Translations under genes and position numbers: made by a program
The notes under the pieces: generated by a model
Databases searched by the model: none
What the model saw: only the letters and a program-made list of their open reading frames with translations
What the model was told of the DNA's origin: nothing
Shown: positions 35,485 to 47,600 of the stretch, in pieces
Layout: each line of letters opens with the position of its first letter
Numbering within the stretch: the stretch's first letter is position 1
NCBI GenBank assembly: GCA_023247055.1
Contig: JAHFHF010000017.1
Coordinates: forward strand, 1 to 51,196
DNA length: 51,196 bases
Reading direction: 5' to 3'
DNA from: Candidatus Omnitrophota bacterium
Lineage (GTDB): Bacteria; Omnitrophota; Omnitrophia; Omnitrophales; Aquincolibacteriaceae

Positions 35485-35632
35485 TTCCCCCACCTTGAGC
35501 CTGAAATCTTTATTCAGGCACAACGCTTCGCAGGCCAAGGAAGCCTGCGTAAGCGTTAGTCCTCCCCCGGAAAGCACGGGGGAGGAAATAGAAGCCGCCT
35601 CTCCCATGGAAAGCGGGGGGGAGGAAATTATG
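35485..35632. repeat. GC-rich repeat with a nested palindromic element
   Basis: The repeat text CCCCCACCTTGA (ending 35498) continues as TCCTCCCCCGG only at 35560. The 61 bp between (35499-35559) is a foreign element with two hairpins: GCCTGAA/TTCAGGC and AACGCTTCGCAGGC with its complement. A further degraded hairpin copy (AAGCGGGGGGGAGGAAAT) ends a few bases past the stop of the giant gene. Apart from this the spacer 35301-35484 is AT-rich with one candidate promoter. Confidence 0.8.
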
Positions 35633-35641
35633 AACACTTAC

Positions 35642-38600
35642 CTACGCGGAAGCGCTCAGGGCCTGCTGGGCTTGTAGTTCGCTGCGCAGGGCTTCAAGGG
35701 TCACAGAAATCACTTGCGTGGCAATGCCCGGAAGCGACAAGGATTCGCTGGAATCCAGCACGACGAGCGCATAAGGTTTCGCGAGACGCGCGGCCTGAAT
35801 GGCACTGCGGGCCACTTCACGCGGCGATAATTTCCGGATCAACGCCGCTTCGGTCATAATCTGCGTGGCTTGCGTGACCGCGGTAGCCTTGTGATAAACA
35901 CGTTCAAGCTCCAAAGCAACGGCCGTGTTCAGGCTTGCCTGTTCGTAAATTTTGAGACGTCCCCCGCTGGCCGCCGCTATTTTATTTAACGCCGTTGTCA
36001 GCGCTCCATTGCGGATCACCACGCCAAATTTCAAGTCCGGAACTTCGGCTAAAATCGCCCGAACCGCGGCAACATCTTTGTCATTGACCACGCCCATGAT
36101 AAACGAGGCCGGACCGTCTAACGAAGCGCGCGCCGCTGAGATCATCTGACGCTCGATAAAGGCTCCGGCCAGTTGAGCCATGTCCATGCCGGTCTTGCGG
36201 GCATCGGCCTGAAGTGTTGCAAAGAAGGCGTCCCGTTCGCGCCGCAAGGTTTCGGTTTGCGCAACGCCTGCGATGACATTCTCGGGCATAACTCTCGCAG
36301 CTGCGGGCTTTGAGATTGCTTCGTCGTCCTGACGGACTCCTCGCAATGACAAAGGGGGTGTTGGGGCAATTCTCACTTCCGCCTCTTCCGGTGGCAGAGA
36401 CTGAAGTGTAGATTGCCCTGTTGGGGCAATTCTCACTTCCGAACGCCGGGAAGGTTGTGTCCGGCGGGGCGGGGTTGGCGCCGGCGCGGGTGTTCTGGGA
36501 GTCAGGTTGTCCGGATTGAGTGCAAAGGTAAAAAAGCGTGAAATAATCAAATCCACTTTCTCGGCTTGCTTGCGGTTCAAGGCCCGGCCGCCTGCTTCAC
36601 GGTAAATCGTATCCAGGCTTTCCTTCGCGCCCTGGCCCGGCGTTAAAATTGAGGGTTTGCCCAGCCCCATGCGCACCTGTTCCTCCGCGCGCAGAAAGGT
36701 GCTGAAATCTTCCCAAAAACCGGGCTCGTCCATGGCTTTTAAAATCGTTTGGGCCTGGCCGCGGGTTTCATTAAAGCCCGCTTCCAGCCGCTGAATGGTA
36801 TAGGCTGAAACCAATCCGAAATCGCGCGGATTGCGCAGTGAAAAAACAGAACGCGGATCCAGTTTTTGTTTGATCGCGCGAATATCCGCCACATTCGGCG
36901 CCATATAATCCGACAAAAAGCGGCTCATGCGCCCCATGGTCAAGGGCAGGTCTGCTCCGTCATAATTGAGATTCAGCCGCGCAAAATTGGCCATGGCGCT
37001 TAAACGCGAGGCATCGGCTTCATCGGACAAATCCAGAGGTCTTTCCCCCGCCTTGACGAAAAGCTGATCCACGCCCGGACGCAGAATCTGCATGGCATCC
37101 AGCCGGGGTTTAATGGCCGCCAGCACGCGGATGCGTTCTTCATCCGTCAGGGTTCCGCTTTTCATGGCTTCGCGCAAATCTTCCATGTCCTCGCCTTCTA
37201 AAGTAATCGTCAGCCAATAAATGACCTTGCCCAGCACGAGGGATTCGGCCGCATCCTGCTTGAGCAGTGCGTGCGAGCGCAGCATCTGCTCGTAGCGTTC
37301 GTAGCGGTCAAGGTAATCGGCCAGGGTTTTGTGCGCTTTGATATCGGCCAGTTCTTTTTCATTCCGGGGCTGGAATGGATTTCCCGGAGTTTTGGCCGTG
37401 ATATCGGCTTCCACTCGCGCCAGCACATTGGCCGGTAAAAGTTCACGCAATTCGGCTTCCATCGCGGGCAGCAGCACATACTCAAAATCACGCAGGCGCG
37501 CGGTCTCAGGCAGCGACAGAATCAAAGCATCGTCCGGATCGCCGTAAAAACCGCGCAGGTTGGCACCATCGCGGTCATTTAAAAGATCACGAATCAGCAC
37601 AATAAAATTATTGGCGGCTTGAAGCTGGCGTTTTGGATCCGGCTCTGACGCCAAAAGCTGCAGCAATTTGACCGTCGCATTCCAGGCACCCAGCTTGCCT
37701 TTTTGCTGGCCATCGCCCCATTCGGCCAGTTCGACTTCGCGGCCAAAAGCCGTGACGTAGACATGCCGCAGGAAAGTGCGGATTTTGGCTTTATCGAGGA
37801 TCCATTCATCCTGGGAAATCGCGCCCTGGAAAAACTCGACTTTGTCCAAATCCACCAGCGTGTATTGCAGCCAGGCCCAATACTGGCGATGGGCTTCACT
37901 GCCCAGTTCGCGAATTTCACGGTCTCCGGCTGCTTCGTGCATGCCGTAAATTGTCCACAGCATGTGATAACTCATCATGCGGTTTAGGTCATAGTCGGGA
38001 TTCTGGCGCGCGGTTTCATAAATAAAACTGTTAAACCCAAGTAAGTTCAGATCAATATCCACATCGCCCTTGACGTCCTCCCCGGTGACACGCTCACGCA
38101 AGTGCTCCACGCGGCGCAGCATGAGTTCATTGACATAATGTTTATCCCATTTGACGCCAAAGATGCGTTCCAGGCCCTGTTCGCGGTAAGCTTCGCGGGT
38201 TTCCTGGTACGCCTGGAGCAGTGTTTTGCCCGCATAGTGCTGCTTAAACCAAGCCATAAAAGGATGATCCAAAGCCAAGTCATCGACTTTGAGCGCCTGC
38301 AGGGCCTGATAGGTTTTGTTGATCTCTTCGATTTTTTTGGCCATCATCTCCGGAGTCTGCCGGTGATCGCGGGCATGATTGCCGAAAATATCCCGGATCC
38401 AATCGTTCAGGTTGAGTACGTACTCGGGCCCAAACGGCGTCTCGGTCAGTTCAAGGTAAGTTTTGACCGGCTCTTCCAAAATTTTTAATTCTTCGGGGAT
38501 CTCGCTTTCCTGGCTGGGCGCGGTCTCAAATTTGGGTGTGCGCAGCGCCTTGGCAAGTTCGCGTTCATCGGCCGGGGTCAGTTCCACCTGCGGGACTGCG

Positions 38601-41600
38601 GGTGCCTGTCGCTCGGCCGCGGGTCCAAGCCGTAGAATAAATTCATAAGGCCGCTCACTATCAAGCGCAAAGTCACGCGGCGTTTTGTTTTTTTCATACT
38701 TGGTCGCGGTTTTCGTGTCTGCAAAATGCCGCAGATCCGCCAGCACGGCCTCTTTGACGTGATAATGTTCAAGCAGATTCATGAAACGCCACTCGGCCAC
38801 GTCATAGGCATGAAAGGCGGCCAGCTTCTGCTGCTGGGCCTCGATGCGTTCCTGAATGGACAGCCAAAACTCGGATTCATTTTTACTTCCCGCCTCAAAC
38901 TCCACCCCATGCCGGCGGTAGAGTTCTTCCGCGGCTTCAAGCTGAAGCGTGGCCCGTTCTAAATTGCGGTAGGCCATCAACCACTCATTAAAATACGATT
39001 CGAACACATATTTGAGATCCGCCACGGCTTTGGAACTGCGTTCACGGGCGCTCTGGGCCAGCAGCATGGCTTTGGCCTGTTTTTCGGCCGCATCGCCGCC
39101 ATACAGACGAATCTTGCCTTCCACTCCGATGAAGCTGTAAGGCAGCCCCACATCGGCAATCAGCGAAAACAAAGGCCGGAGTTTTTCACCCTGGGCTTCG
39201 AGCGCAGTATTGCACTGTTTCTGCATTTCCAGCAGTGCCGCCGCCATTTGCTCGGAACCAAACGCGCCCTGGCGGAAGAGCGCGTCCATGTGCATGAGCT
39301 GGCGCACGCGGAAGGCGTTGTAGACCGGCGCCAGTGGGTTTTCTAGTTTGGGATCCAGCAGGCCGCGGTGAATACTGTCCATCACGACATCGTCGATGGC
39401 CAGAAAATGCTGAATCAGCGCGCGGTCAGGTTTATTCGGATCAAACATATCGATCAGCACGGTCCGGGGCGCGGTTTCAAGGGCATCCAGTAAAATGACT
39501 GCGGAGCGCTGATAGCCGTAACTGTTGTGCTCGGCCCGCAGCCGCGCTTTTTCAAGCGCGGGGCCCAGCGTATTCACGGTGGAATAGATATATTTTTCAG
39601 CCTCCACGCCGGAACGCACCTGGGCCCGACGGTAGTCGGCTTCAAGGTCCTGCACTTGTTTGATGCTGGAAAACCAAAGATCGCCGTAGTAGCGCATTTG
39701 CGAGGCTGCATTCAACACCTTGCTGCGGTTCCAAAAATTATCCCAGCCCAATTGCAGAAGCGCCTGCTGGTACCCCAGCCGGGCATTATCCACATCATCC
39801 GTATAATAAAGTTCGAAAGTTTGATGAGCATGAAAACCGATAAAGAACGGACCGCCCGGAATCGTGGACGGACCATTGGAAGATGCTCCGCCGGAAGTCG
39901 TCACGGGCGCGGTTACAATGGGTGTTACGATGATGGTTGAGCCGGGGGTCGTCTGAGCATGGGACGTATCGGCCACCTGCCGTGTCGTCGTTGAACTGCT
40001 GTCAGAACGGCCGCCAAAGCCTGCCACGCCGGCCGGGATCCAAACGCCGACCGATCCGGTCACTGTAATACGCTGTTCCTGATCCGTGGTGTCGCTAATA
40101 CGATAGATGTGCACGCCGCCGGTTCCTTCAAACTGCTGCAGCGTCAGGGTTCGCTTGGCCGTGTGCGCCAGACGGCGCGAGATATCCATATCGCCTGCAT
40201 GCGTCGTAAACGGAACTCCCACGAAGGCGTGAATGTAGGCCTCGGCGTTTTTACTATGCCGCATATCGGCTTGGAGGGCCGCTTCACGTCCGCGTTTGAT
40301 GACTTCAACCGACGAGAGCGCCGAAGACAGCGGCGGAATGGGTACGTCATTGAGACCGCGCCGGCCGACCCTCGCGGGATCTTTTTCATGCGCGCGGATC
40401 TGCGGCAGAATCGACAGGTTTTCTTCTTTGGGCAGGGTCAACGCGGCCAATTCCAGCATTTCAAGTTCGCGGTAGCGTTGGCGCTGGTCCATACGGTATT
40501 TGGTCAACTCCACACGGCGGTCCAAAATCGCGGCACGGCTTTCGAATTCTTCGCGCCGGGGCATCTGGCTCTGCGCCACTGAAACTAAACGGCGGTAAAT
40601 CGTCAGGCTGGAATCTTTCCAAGCCCCGCCGCCTTCCCACGGCGCAAAAACGCCGAACTCCTGCATAAGCTGGGCAAAATCCGTCAGCGTCGCTTGATCC
40701 TTGGCGGCTGAATCTTTACCGGCCAGCCCTTTAAAACGGTCATAAAATTCCTTGGCCTTAAGCTGGACATCCCCTGCATCTTTAAGATCCGCACCGCGCA
40801 ATAAAAACTCGCGCGCCAGCGAGAACTGTGCTTCACGCAATCCGATCAGGCCTTCTTTAATGGCGATTTCACCCATCTGGCGGGAATATTGATTGTCCTG
40901 AATGGCATAGTACGTATTCCATTCGATCTTGGCGCGTTCAATCAGCGCCTGGTCCCGGTATGCCTGAAGTTCATTCATGGTCAGGGCATGCTGCAGCCGC
41001 TGGCGGCCCTGAAAAATCGGCATTTTAAAATAGGCGCCTGCCAAGCCAGCCGAAAAGCTGACGCCGCCCTGAGGCGACCCGGCAGCCAAAAGATTTTCCG
41101 CAAAACCGGCTTGTACCGCGGCTTCCTGAATCTGCGCCGTAGGGATGTAATATTTTTCGTAAAAATCGCGCATTTTCTGATCCAGGTCTGTTTCACTTTG
41201 CACATCAAACTGATCGTTGAAAAAACGCCGGACTTGCTCAAGGTAGTCTTTTTCTTTCAATGGATCGCCGGTAATCATCTCCAGATTCTTGATCAGCGTG
41301 TCAATGGCCGCGAACTGGGCTCCGCTGACCGTCTGGCTGGGATGCAGACCCAGATCGCGCCGCAGCGCCCGCAGCGAATCCCCAATGGTTTCGAAAAGCT
41401 GATCGATCTTCGTACGCTTGTCTTTGAGTTCCACTTCGACTTTGAGGCGCTCGGCCAAAATCCGGTCTTTTTCATGCGGGCGCGCCGTTAACGCTTCATC
41501 CAGCAATTTGAGCTTGGCTTCATATTGGGCCGCCATACGCTGCAGCGGGGTCACTTGGCTGTAAGCCAGATAAACTCCCTTGAGGTCATAGGCCAACTGC

Positions 41601-44600
41601 TGGACCATGGCATTCTGCACTTGCAGCCTCTGCATTTCAGCCCACTCCATGCGGTGGCGCGCGGCCAGAAAATCGGCTTCATGATTGACGCCGTGAAAAT
41701 TTTTAAACACAAAACCAAAGCCATACCCGCCCTTGCGCCATTCGCTGAAGCGGGCATAGGAAACAAGACCGGCGCTGTCGGCCCAGCCTTTTTGCATAAA
41801 GGTCATGCGCCGTTCATAAAGTTTTTGCTGAATCCGGGCCACCCGCAGCTGCGTCACAAAGTAGTCCTCGGCATTATTGCGGATCGGCATGCCATAGAGC
41901 TGCTCAAGCGCACTGCTGGAGCGGTTGCGGTCCAGATTGCCGCCGGAGAGAAAATTCAAAAGCGGACCCAGTAAGGGAATGTCGGCGGCGCTGGCGTGAT
42001 CGCGTGTCGGTGCGCTGCGCCAATAGCCGGGGCCGCGCAGACCGGCCAAGCGCTCGTGCATGGCCATGCGCGTCATCATCTGCATATAACCCAGATTGCC
42101 ATAGACTTCCTCAGGCGCGCCGGCCAGATCAAAGAGCGCCGCGGCTTTGGCCAATTCATCCGCCCCCAACTCTCCAAGTTCGTTATGCTGCATGGCAAAA
42201 GCCAGCATGCCTTCAAAAGAGTTGAAGCCGGCCTTTGGACCGGGAAGGGTTCCCGGCAAGCCTAAGTTGGGATTGAGTTCAGGGTCCGGTATCGGTTCAA
42301 TTTTTCCGCTGGCTCCGGGTTCAAGCGCACGCCCGACATTTTGCGGCAGACGGCCCAAAAAGGCCTGAGCGGCCTGCGCCGTCTGAGGATTTCCGCGAAT
42401 ATGGGCCACATAGCCGCGCATGGGCGCGACCAGACTTTCGATGTGGGCGTCCACAGCGCCCCCGCCCGGGATCAACGTTCCAAGCTGATGTTCCGCGCCT
42501 TGGCAGGTCGTGAGAAGGCGCTCAAGACGGGTCACCACGTCTTCGATCCGGGCATGCTGGGCCACAATCTGATCACGCACCGCGTAAAACTGATCGCGGG
42601 CATTGGCCACGGTCTGATAGCTTTCCACGCCGGACAGCATGCGCGCGGTCAAGGTCATGTAATTTTCATAAGCCGTCTGGTAGTCATCCTGCAGCTTGGC
42701 AATGCGGCGCAGGGCCAGCGTCAGTTGGCGCGGAGCTTCATCTCTTTCAATTTCAAGCAGGCGGCGCGCCCTGAAATATTCATCGGCCGCCATTTTGGCT
42801 TCCACAAAACGCTGGGTCGGATGGATGCCTTCATCGCGGATCGATTGCATATTGAAGCCAAAGCCGAGCGGAATCAAAATCGAAATCTTGAATTTGACGT
42901 GATCTTCACGCATGGAACTCTGCCAGTAGGCGCTGACGCGCTGGACCACGGCTTGCTGTGCCGCCACCAATTCTTGCAGAGAGACATTGCCGCTGCTAAA
43001 GCCCTGGCTCCGGAGAATGCCAGCGGCTTGGCTGCGCTGTTCGGCCACGCCGGAAATGCTGCGGGCAAAATTCAAAAAGGCGTCATCCGGTACGTCAAAG
43101 CGCACGCCTGGTTTTGCCCGGGGCGCTAGCGCAGCTTTGGGTGCGTTTTCGAGCGCGGCTTCAATGGCTTCCCGCGGCGGCAGCGTCTCTGAAGCGGTGA
43201 AAATTTTGCGTTCTTGGCCGGGCTCATACCATCCGTAACGCGACGCAGGCCGGTTGAGCGCATCCTTCGGCCACTCCTGGCCTTTCATGTAGGTCTTCTG
43301 AAACTGCGCCAAAATAGCGCCGTCTTTATCATAAACGACCGGGAAAGAAATACCCCGGGCCGCAAGGTCCGCTTGTAAAAGCTGCATGTATCCATTCAGG
43401 GATTTTGTATCAGACTGGGGCCGGACCAGAATAATCTGCAGTCCCTGCGGTCCATACTCGCGCCAAAGACGCATCAGTTCCGCGACGTCTTGTTTAAGTT
43501 TCTTCGTATCCTTATCATCCATCAGCGGCGTCATGGCCAGCAAAATAGGATGCTTATTGGCCTCGCTCAGCTTAAAGGAAAGCACTCCCTTGCGAGACGC
43601 AGCATTTGCGGCTGCAAAACCAAAAGCTTCCTCGGGCACACTGTCCGTGACAGCCGTCCAAAGCGAAACCCCTTCTTGCGCACCCAGCGGCGCCGCGGCA
43701 TTGACGATCGGGGGCTGCCCCAGGGTTGTAGGATCCGGCAGACGCGCGGTCAAACCCGCTTTTTTAAGCGCTTCCAGATTGGTGCCATAGGCGGCGAGCT
43801 GCTGGTCCAACTCAGCCTTGGTCGGCAAGTGATCCGGGATTTTAAATCGAATAGCCACGCCCATGGGAATGCCGGTGATGCGGCGCGCGCGCGCTTCCGT
43901 ATTCTGGCGGATGCGTTCGGCTTTTAAAACACCGCCGCGAATACGGGGATCATCAATGCCGATACGCTCCAGCGTCTTGTCCCAGGAAAGGCCTACCCCG
44001 CCGGCTTCGGCATCCCGCGCCAGTTTTTCCGTGTCCGCGGCAGCGCCCAGTGCATTCTTAAGCCACTGCGTCGCAATAAAATGGTCCGAATAGATGGTTT
44101 CAATTTCAAGCATGTGCTCAAGAAAAGCCTTGGAACGAATCAGGCGTGCCAGAAACTGTTCGACCCTGCCCAATTCGGCAGCCACTTCTTTGGAAGGATC
44201 GCGGATCCAGAATCCGAATTCCGGCCCAATGCCCGCCTGAAGTCCGGGAGGAAATTGAAACATCGAAAATCCGATGCCGACGCGGGCGACTAAATCCACT
44301 TCCGCTTTATGAAAGGCCATGCGCTGGGCGCTGTCCCAATAAGCGACTTGCGGCAGGCGGTTGGTTTCATTGAGCCACCAGAGCGACATGCAAAAAACAT
44401 CCTGAAGATCGAGTTCGACCGTATTGGCCACAGCCACTTTGCCGGCAAATTCCGGATCACCCAAAAGACGGCGCAGGGTTTGATCATTGGCTTCTTTTTG
44501 CAACTGTTCGTCAATGCCCGGCTCAATGGCCTGACCGTTGTAGGGCCGGATCAGACTGCTATAAATTTCACGGCGGATCTGCAGCGCCCGCTCCGTGACT

Positions 44601-47600
44601 CTCGACTGGATGCGTTTGTCCAGCACACGGATACGCGACGGCAATATTTGTTTGGGCAGCATCTTGACCGTACCTGCGGCGGGTTCAATACGGCCTAAAT
44701 TTTCAGGCGTGATCGTTTTGAGAGTTCCTTCGATTTCAGCTGCCTCCGGCATCTTCTGCGCCGTCGTACCGTCCGGCGCGACAAACCAGACGTGCGTGCT
44801 ATAGCGGCCGTCAGCGCCCGGATAAAAATTCATCTGGCGTTGCAGCGTTCCGTTGACATCGTAAAGAACGGGAATATCCAGGCCCAAACGGTCAATCGTT
44901 TCATTGATCACCTGCAGGCCGGTTTTTCCGGGCTCCGGCAGCACCGGAGGACGGATGAAAAGAACCTGCAAGCCTTGCGGGCCGTATTGCTTCCAAAGCG
45001 GCAAAATTTGCTGAAGCGCGGCTTTGGTTTCATCACTGCCCAACGCGCCGCCAATGAGAATGACCGGACGGCCTTTGAGCATTTCGCTGTACCAGATTTT
45101 TCCGCGCGTGGTATTGACCGAGAACTCGATACGTCCCTGCGACGTACGGCCGGCATCATGCACGCCAAACGCATGCACGACTTTGCCGGGCTCGCCCAGA
45201 AGCGGCAGCTTTGGACCGGAAGCTTGCGCCGGGGCGACTCCCGGCACCTGTGCATCTTCATCGGTTTCTTCAATGCCTCCGGGCCCCGGATGCACCGAGA
45301 TAATAATTCCGAGAATTTCTTTTTCTATGACTTCCGTGAGAACTTTTTGCATCTGGGCTTCCCAGCGTGCATTGGCTTGCTCGCGCGCCTGCTCCGTAAT
45401 TTGCGGCGCCTGTCCGGCGGCGCCCATCGGCCCGGCCTGCGCGGCTCCGCTCGCCTGCGAAAGAAAGGCCGCGACCATAGGCGCTTTTTCGACTTCGGTA
45501 AACAGCGGGGTAAGAGCAGCTGCGATACTCTTGGAGGCACTCGTTGAAGCTTGACGGCGCAGTTGATCTTCCGCTTCGCGGGAACGGTCCGGCGCCGCAT
45601 TCTGCGTCACCTCGTGATAAGCCGCCATAAAATGCGCGGTGATCATGCCGCGTACAATCATGGGGTTGTGATCAAACAAATCTTTGATGGCCTGAGTATA
45701 GGCATTCGGGCGTTCCGGCGCTTGCTGCTTGCTGATTTTTGCGCCATAGTCGCGCAAAGACTGTTCGACCGCCTGGGTATTCACAAAATTCAAGAACATG
45801 GATTCGCGCACACGGCCCAGCTCAGCGGCCAGCGTCTCGCGGTCTTGAGGCGTCTGTGCCTTTTCTAATTCGCGGGCCATCCGGCGCAGATCCGCAACCG
45901 TATAGACGGACGACGGCGCGGTTTTTCCGGCGGCCGGCACCCGCGGTAAAAGTTCCGCAGGCGCGAGATAGGGGCCGTTGGGAACCGGCGCATCCGGGGC
46001 CGGCGGCAGGACAAGTTCAAATGGCGGTATTTTGGGCAAACGAATTTCAGGCTCGGTTTCTGCGGGAAGCGCCGGCTGACGCATGCGGATGGGTTTACGG
46101 ACATCCGCAGGCTCTTCCGCAGCCGCCGGCACAACCTGTGAATCCCGCTTGAGAGGTTTTTCAGCGGCCGCTGTTTGCGCATCCTCTGTTTTTTTCCGGT
46201 CTTTTTCTTTTTGCACTTGAATATCTTGATCTTTCTTGACCGTCCCCGTCAGGCTTTGTTCAATGTGCGGAAGAAAAGCATACAATCCACCCAGCGCAAT
46301 CAGCAGGGCCCCTCCGCGCCACAGATGTCCGGAAGGAATCCTAAAACGTGCCTTCGTATCGCCCGTCAACGGCGTCGGCGCTGCAATCCGGATGGGCTCT
46401 GCGGGCTGAATTGCGGCGGAATCGGCAGCGGCAGCGTCCGTCAGCAACGAAGTTAATACCGCAGGCTCAACGGCCGGATCTGTGTCTTGATCCCAGGCCT
46501 CCAGCAGGGCAACACCCTGCGGTCCGACTTCGATTTTTTCAAACATCCCACGCCAGTCCTGGGCCGCAGTACCTTCCGAACCGGCCGTCAAAAACAGCGC
46601 AAAATTTGGCAAGACACCCAGCATATGCTGCGCTGTTTGATGCATGATCGCTTCCACATCCGGCGCTGTGTTTTCAATTTCACCCCGGACTGCCAGAAAA
46701 GCTTTGACAAAATAACCGGCTCCATGAAGGGACGGCCGCAGGCCGTCGAGCTGCGCAAGAACGGGCGTGAGAATTCCATAGTGTTGAGTCAGTACAGCCA
46801 GCAAACGCTCCTGCGCCGCCGCATCTCCGCGATCAATTTCAGCCTGCCACAACCTCAGCCGGTCCGCAGGTTCGGTAACACCGTCGGGCGCTTGAAAGGC
46901 GCGCATTAAATCCGGAGTCACGGCTTCGAGAAATTGAACAAAAGCTGCAACCTGCGTTACTTCGCTTTCGGAAAGAGTCTCGATCCCGGCCCAGTGTTCC
47001 AGCCGGCGGTATAAAAGCGCGCGTGCGGAATCCGGCAGTTCGCCAAACTGTGCCGCCAGGGCCGGAATGCTTTCATCCGCTCCTTGATGCCAGGCCTTAG
47101 CCACGTAAGCGGTGGCCATCAAATCGGCGATTGACCGCGCAGTTTCGGGTTGTTGACTGAAAGTGATTTCTTCTGTGCCGTCTCCCGCAACGAACGAATC
47201 CAGTGTGCCTTCGGTTATGCCATAGTCCGTTTCCAAAACGGCGTAAAGGCGCGTGCGCAAAGCGTCATCGTCGTTGGCCACGGCTTCCTGCAATCCAACA
47301 ACAGTTTGATATTCCTCTGGCAGTTCGCTCTTGGCCTTGTCCAGCAAAGCATCGCTGAAACCTGCAAAACCGTCCAAAAATCTCAAAATGGCCAGGCGCT
47401 CGCCGTCCATTTTGTCTCCGGGCTTGATCGTCTCAAACAAAAGCGCCCGCATAATCGTGTCCTGAAACTCAAAATCGCCCAAGCGTGCGAGTTGACGCCG
47501 CCGGGTCTGTTCTTCTTTCTTCCCGTCGATCAGAACCCGTAAAGCCGCGCGGTAGGCCGGTTCGGCCTGAGCCAGAAACTGCCGCTTCCACGCATCCTGC

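Noticed and set aside
36830..36920. FAD-linked oxidase-like C-terminal motif (KQKLDPRSVFS) in the right giant protein
   Set aside because: It is a short match only; no FAD-binding N-terminal domain is seen in the surrounding helical region.
42341..43129. Plus-strand open frames of up to 262 codons opposite the right giant gene (also 40889-41491 and 44792-45547)
   Set aside because: They are antisense to a continuous frame with clear TolC-like sequence. Compositional bias of the GC-rich gene keeps antisense frames open.
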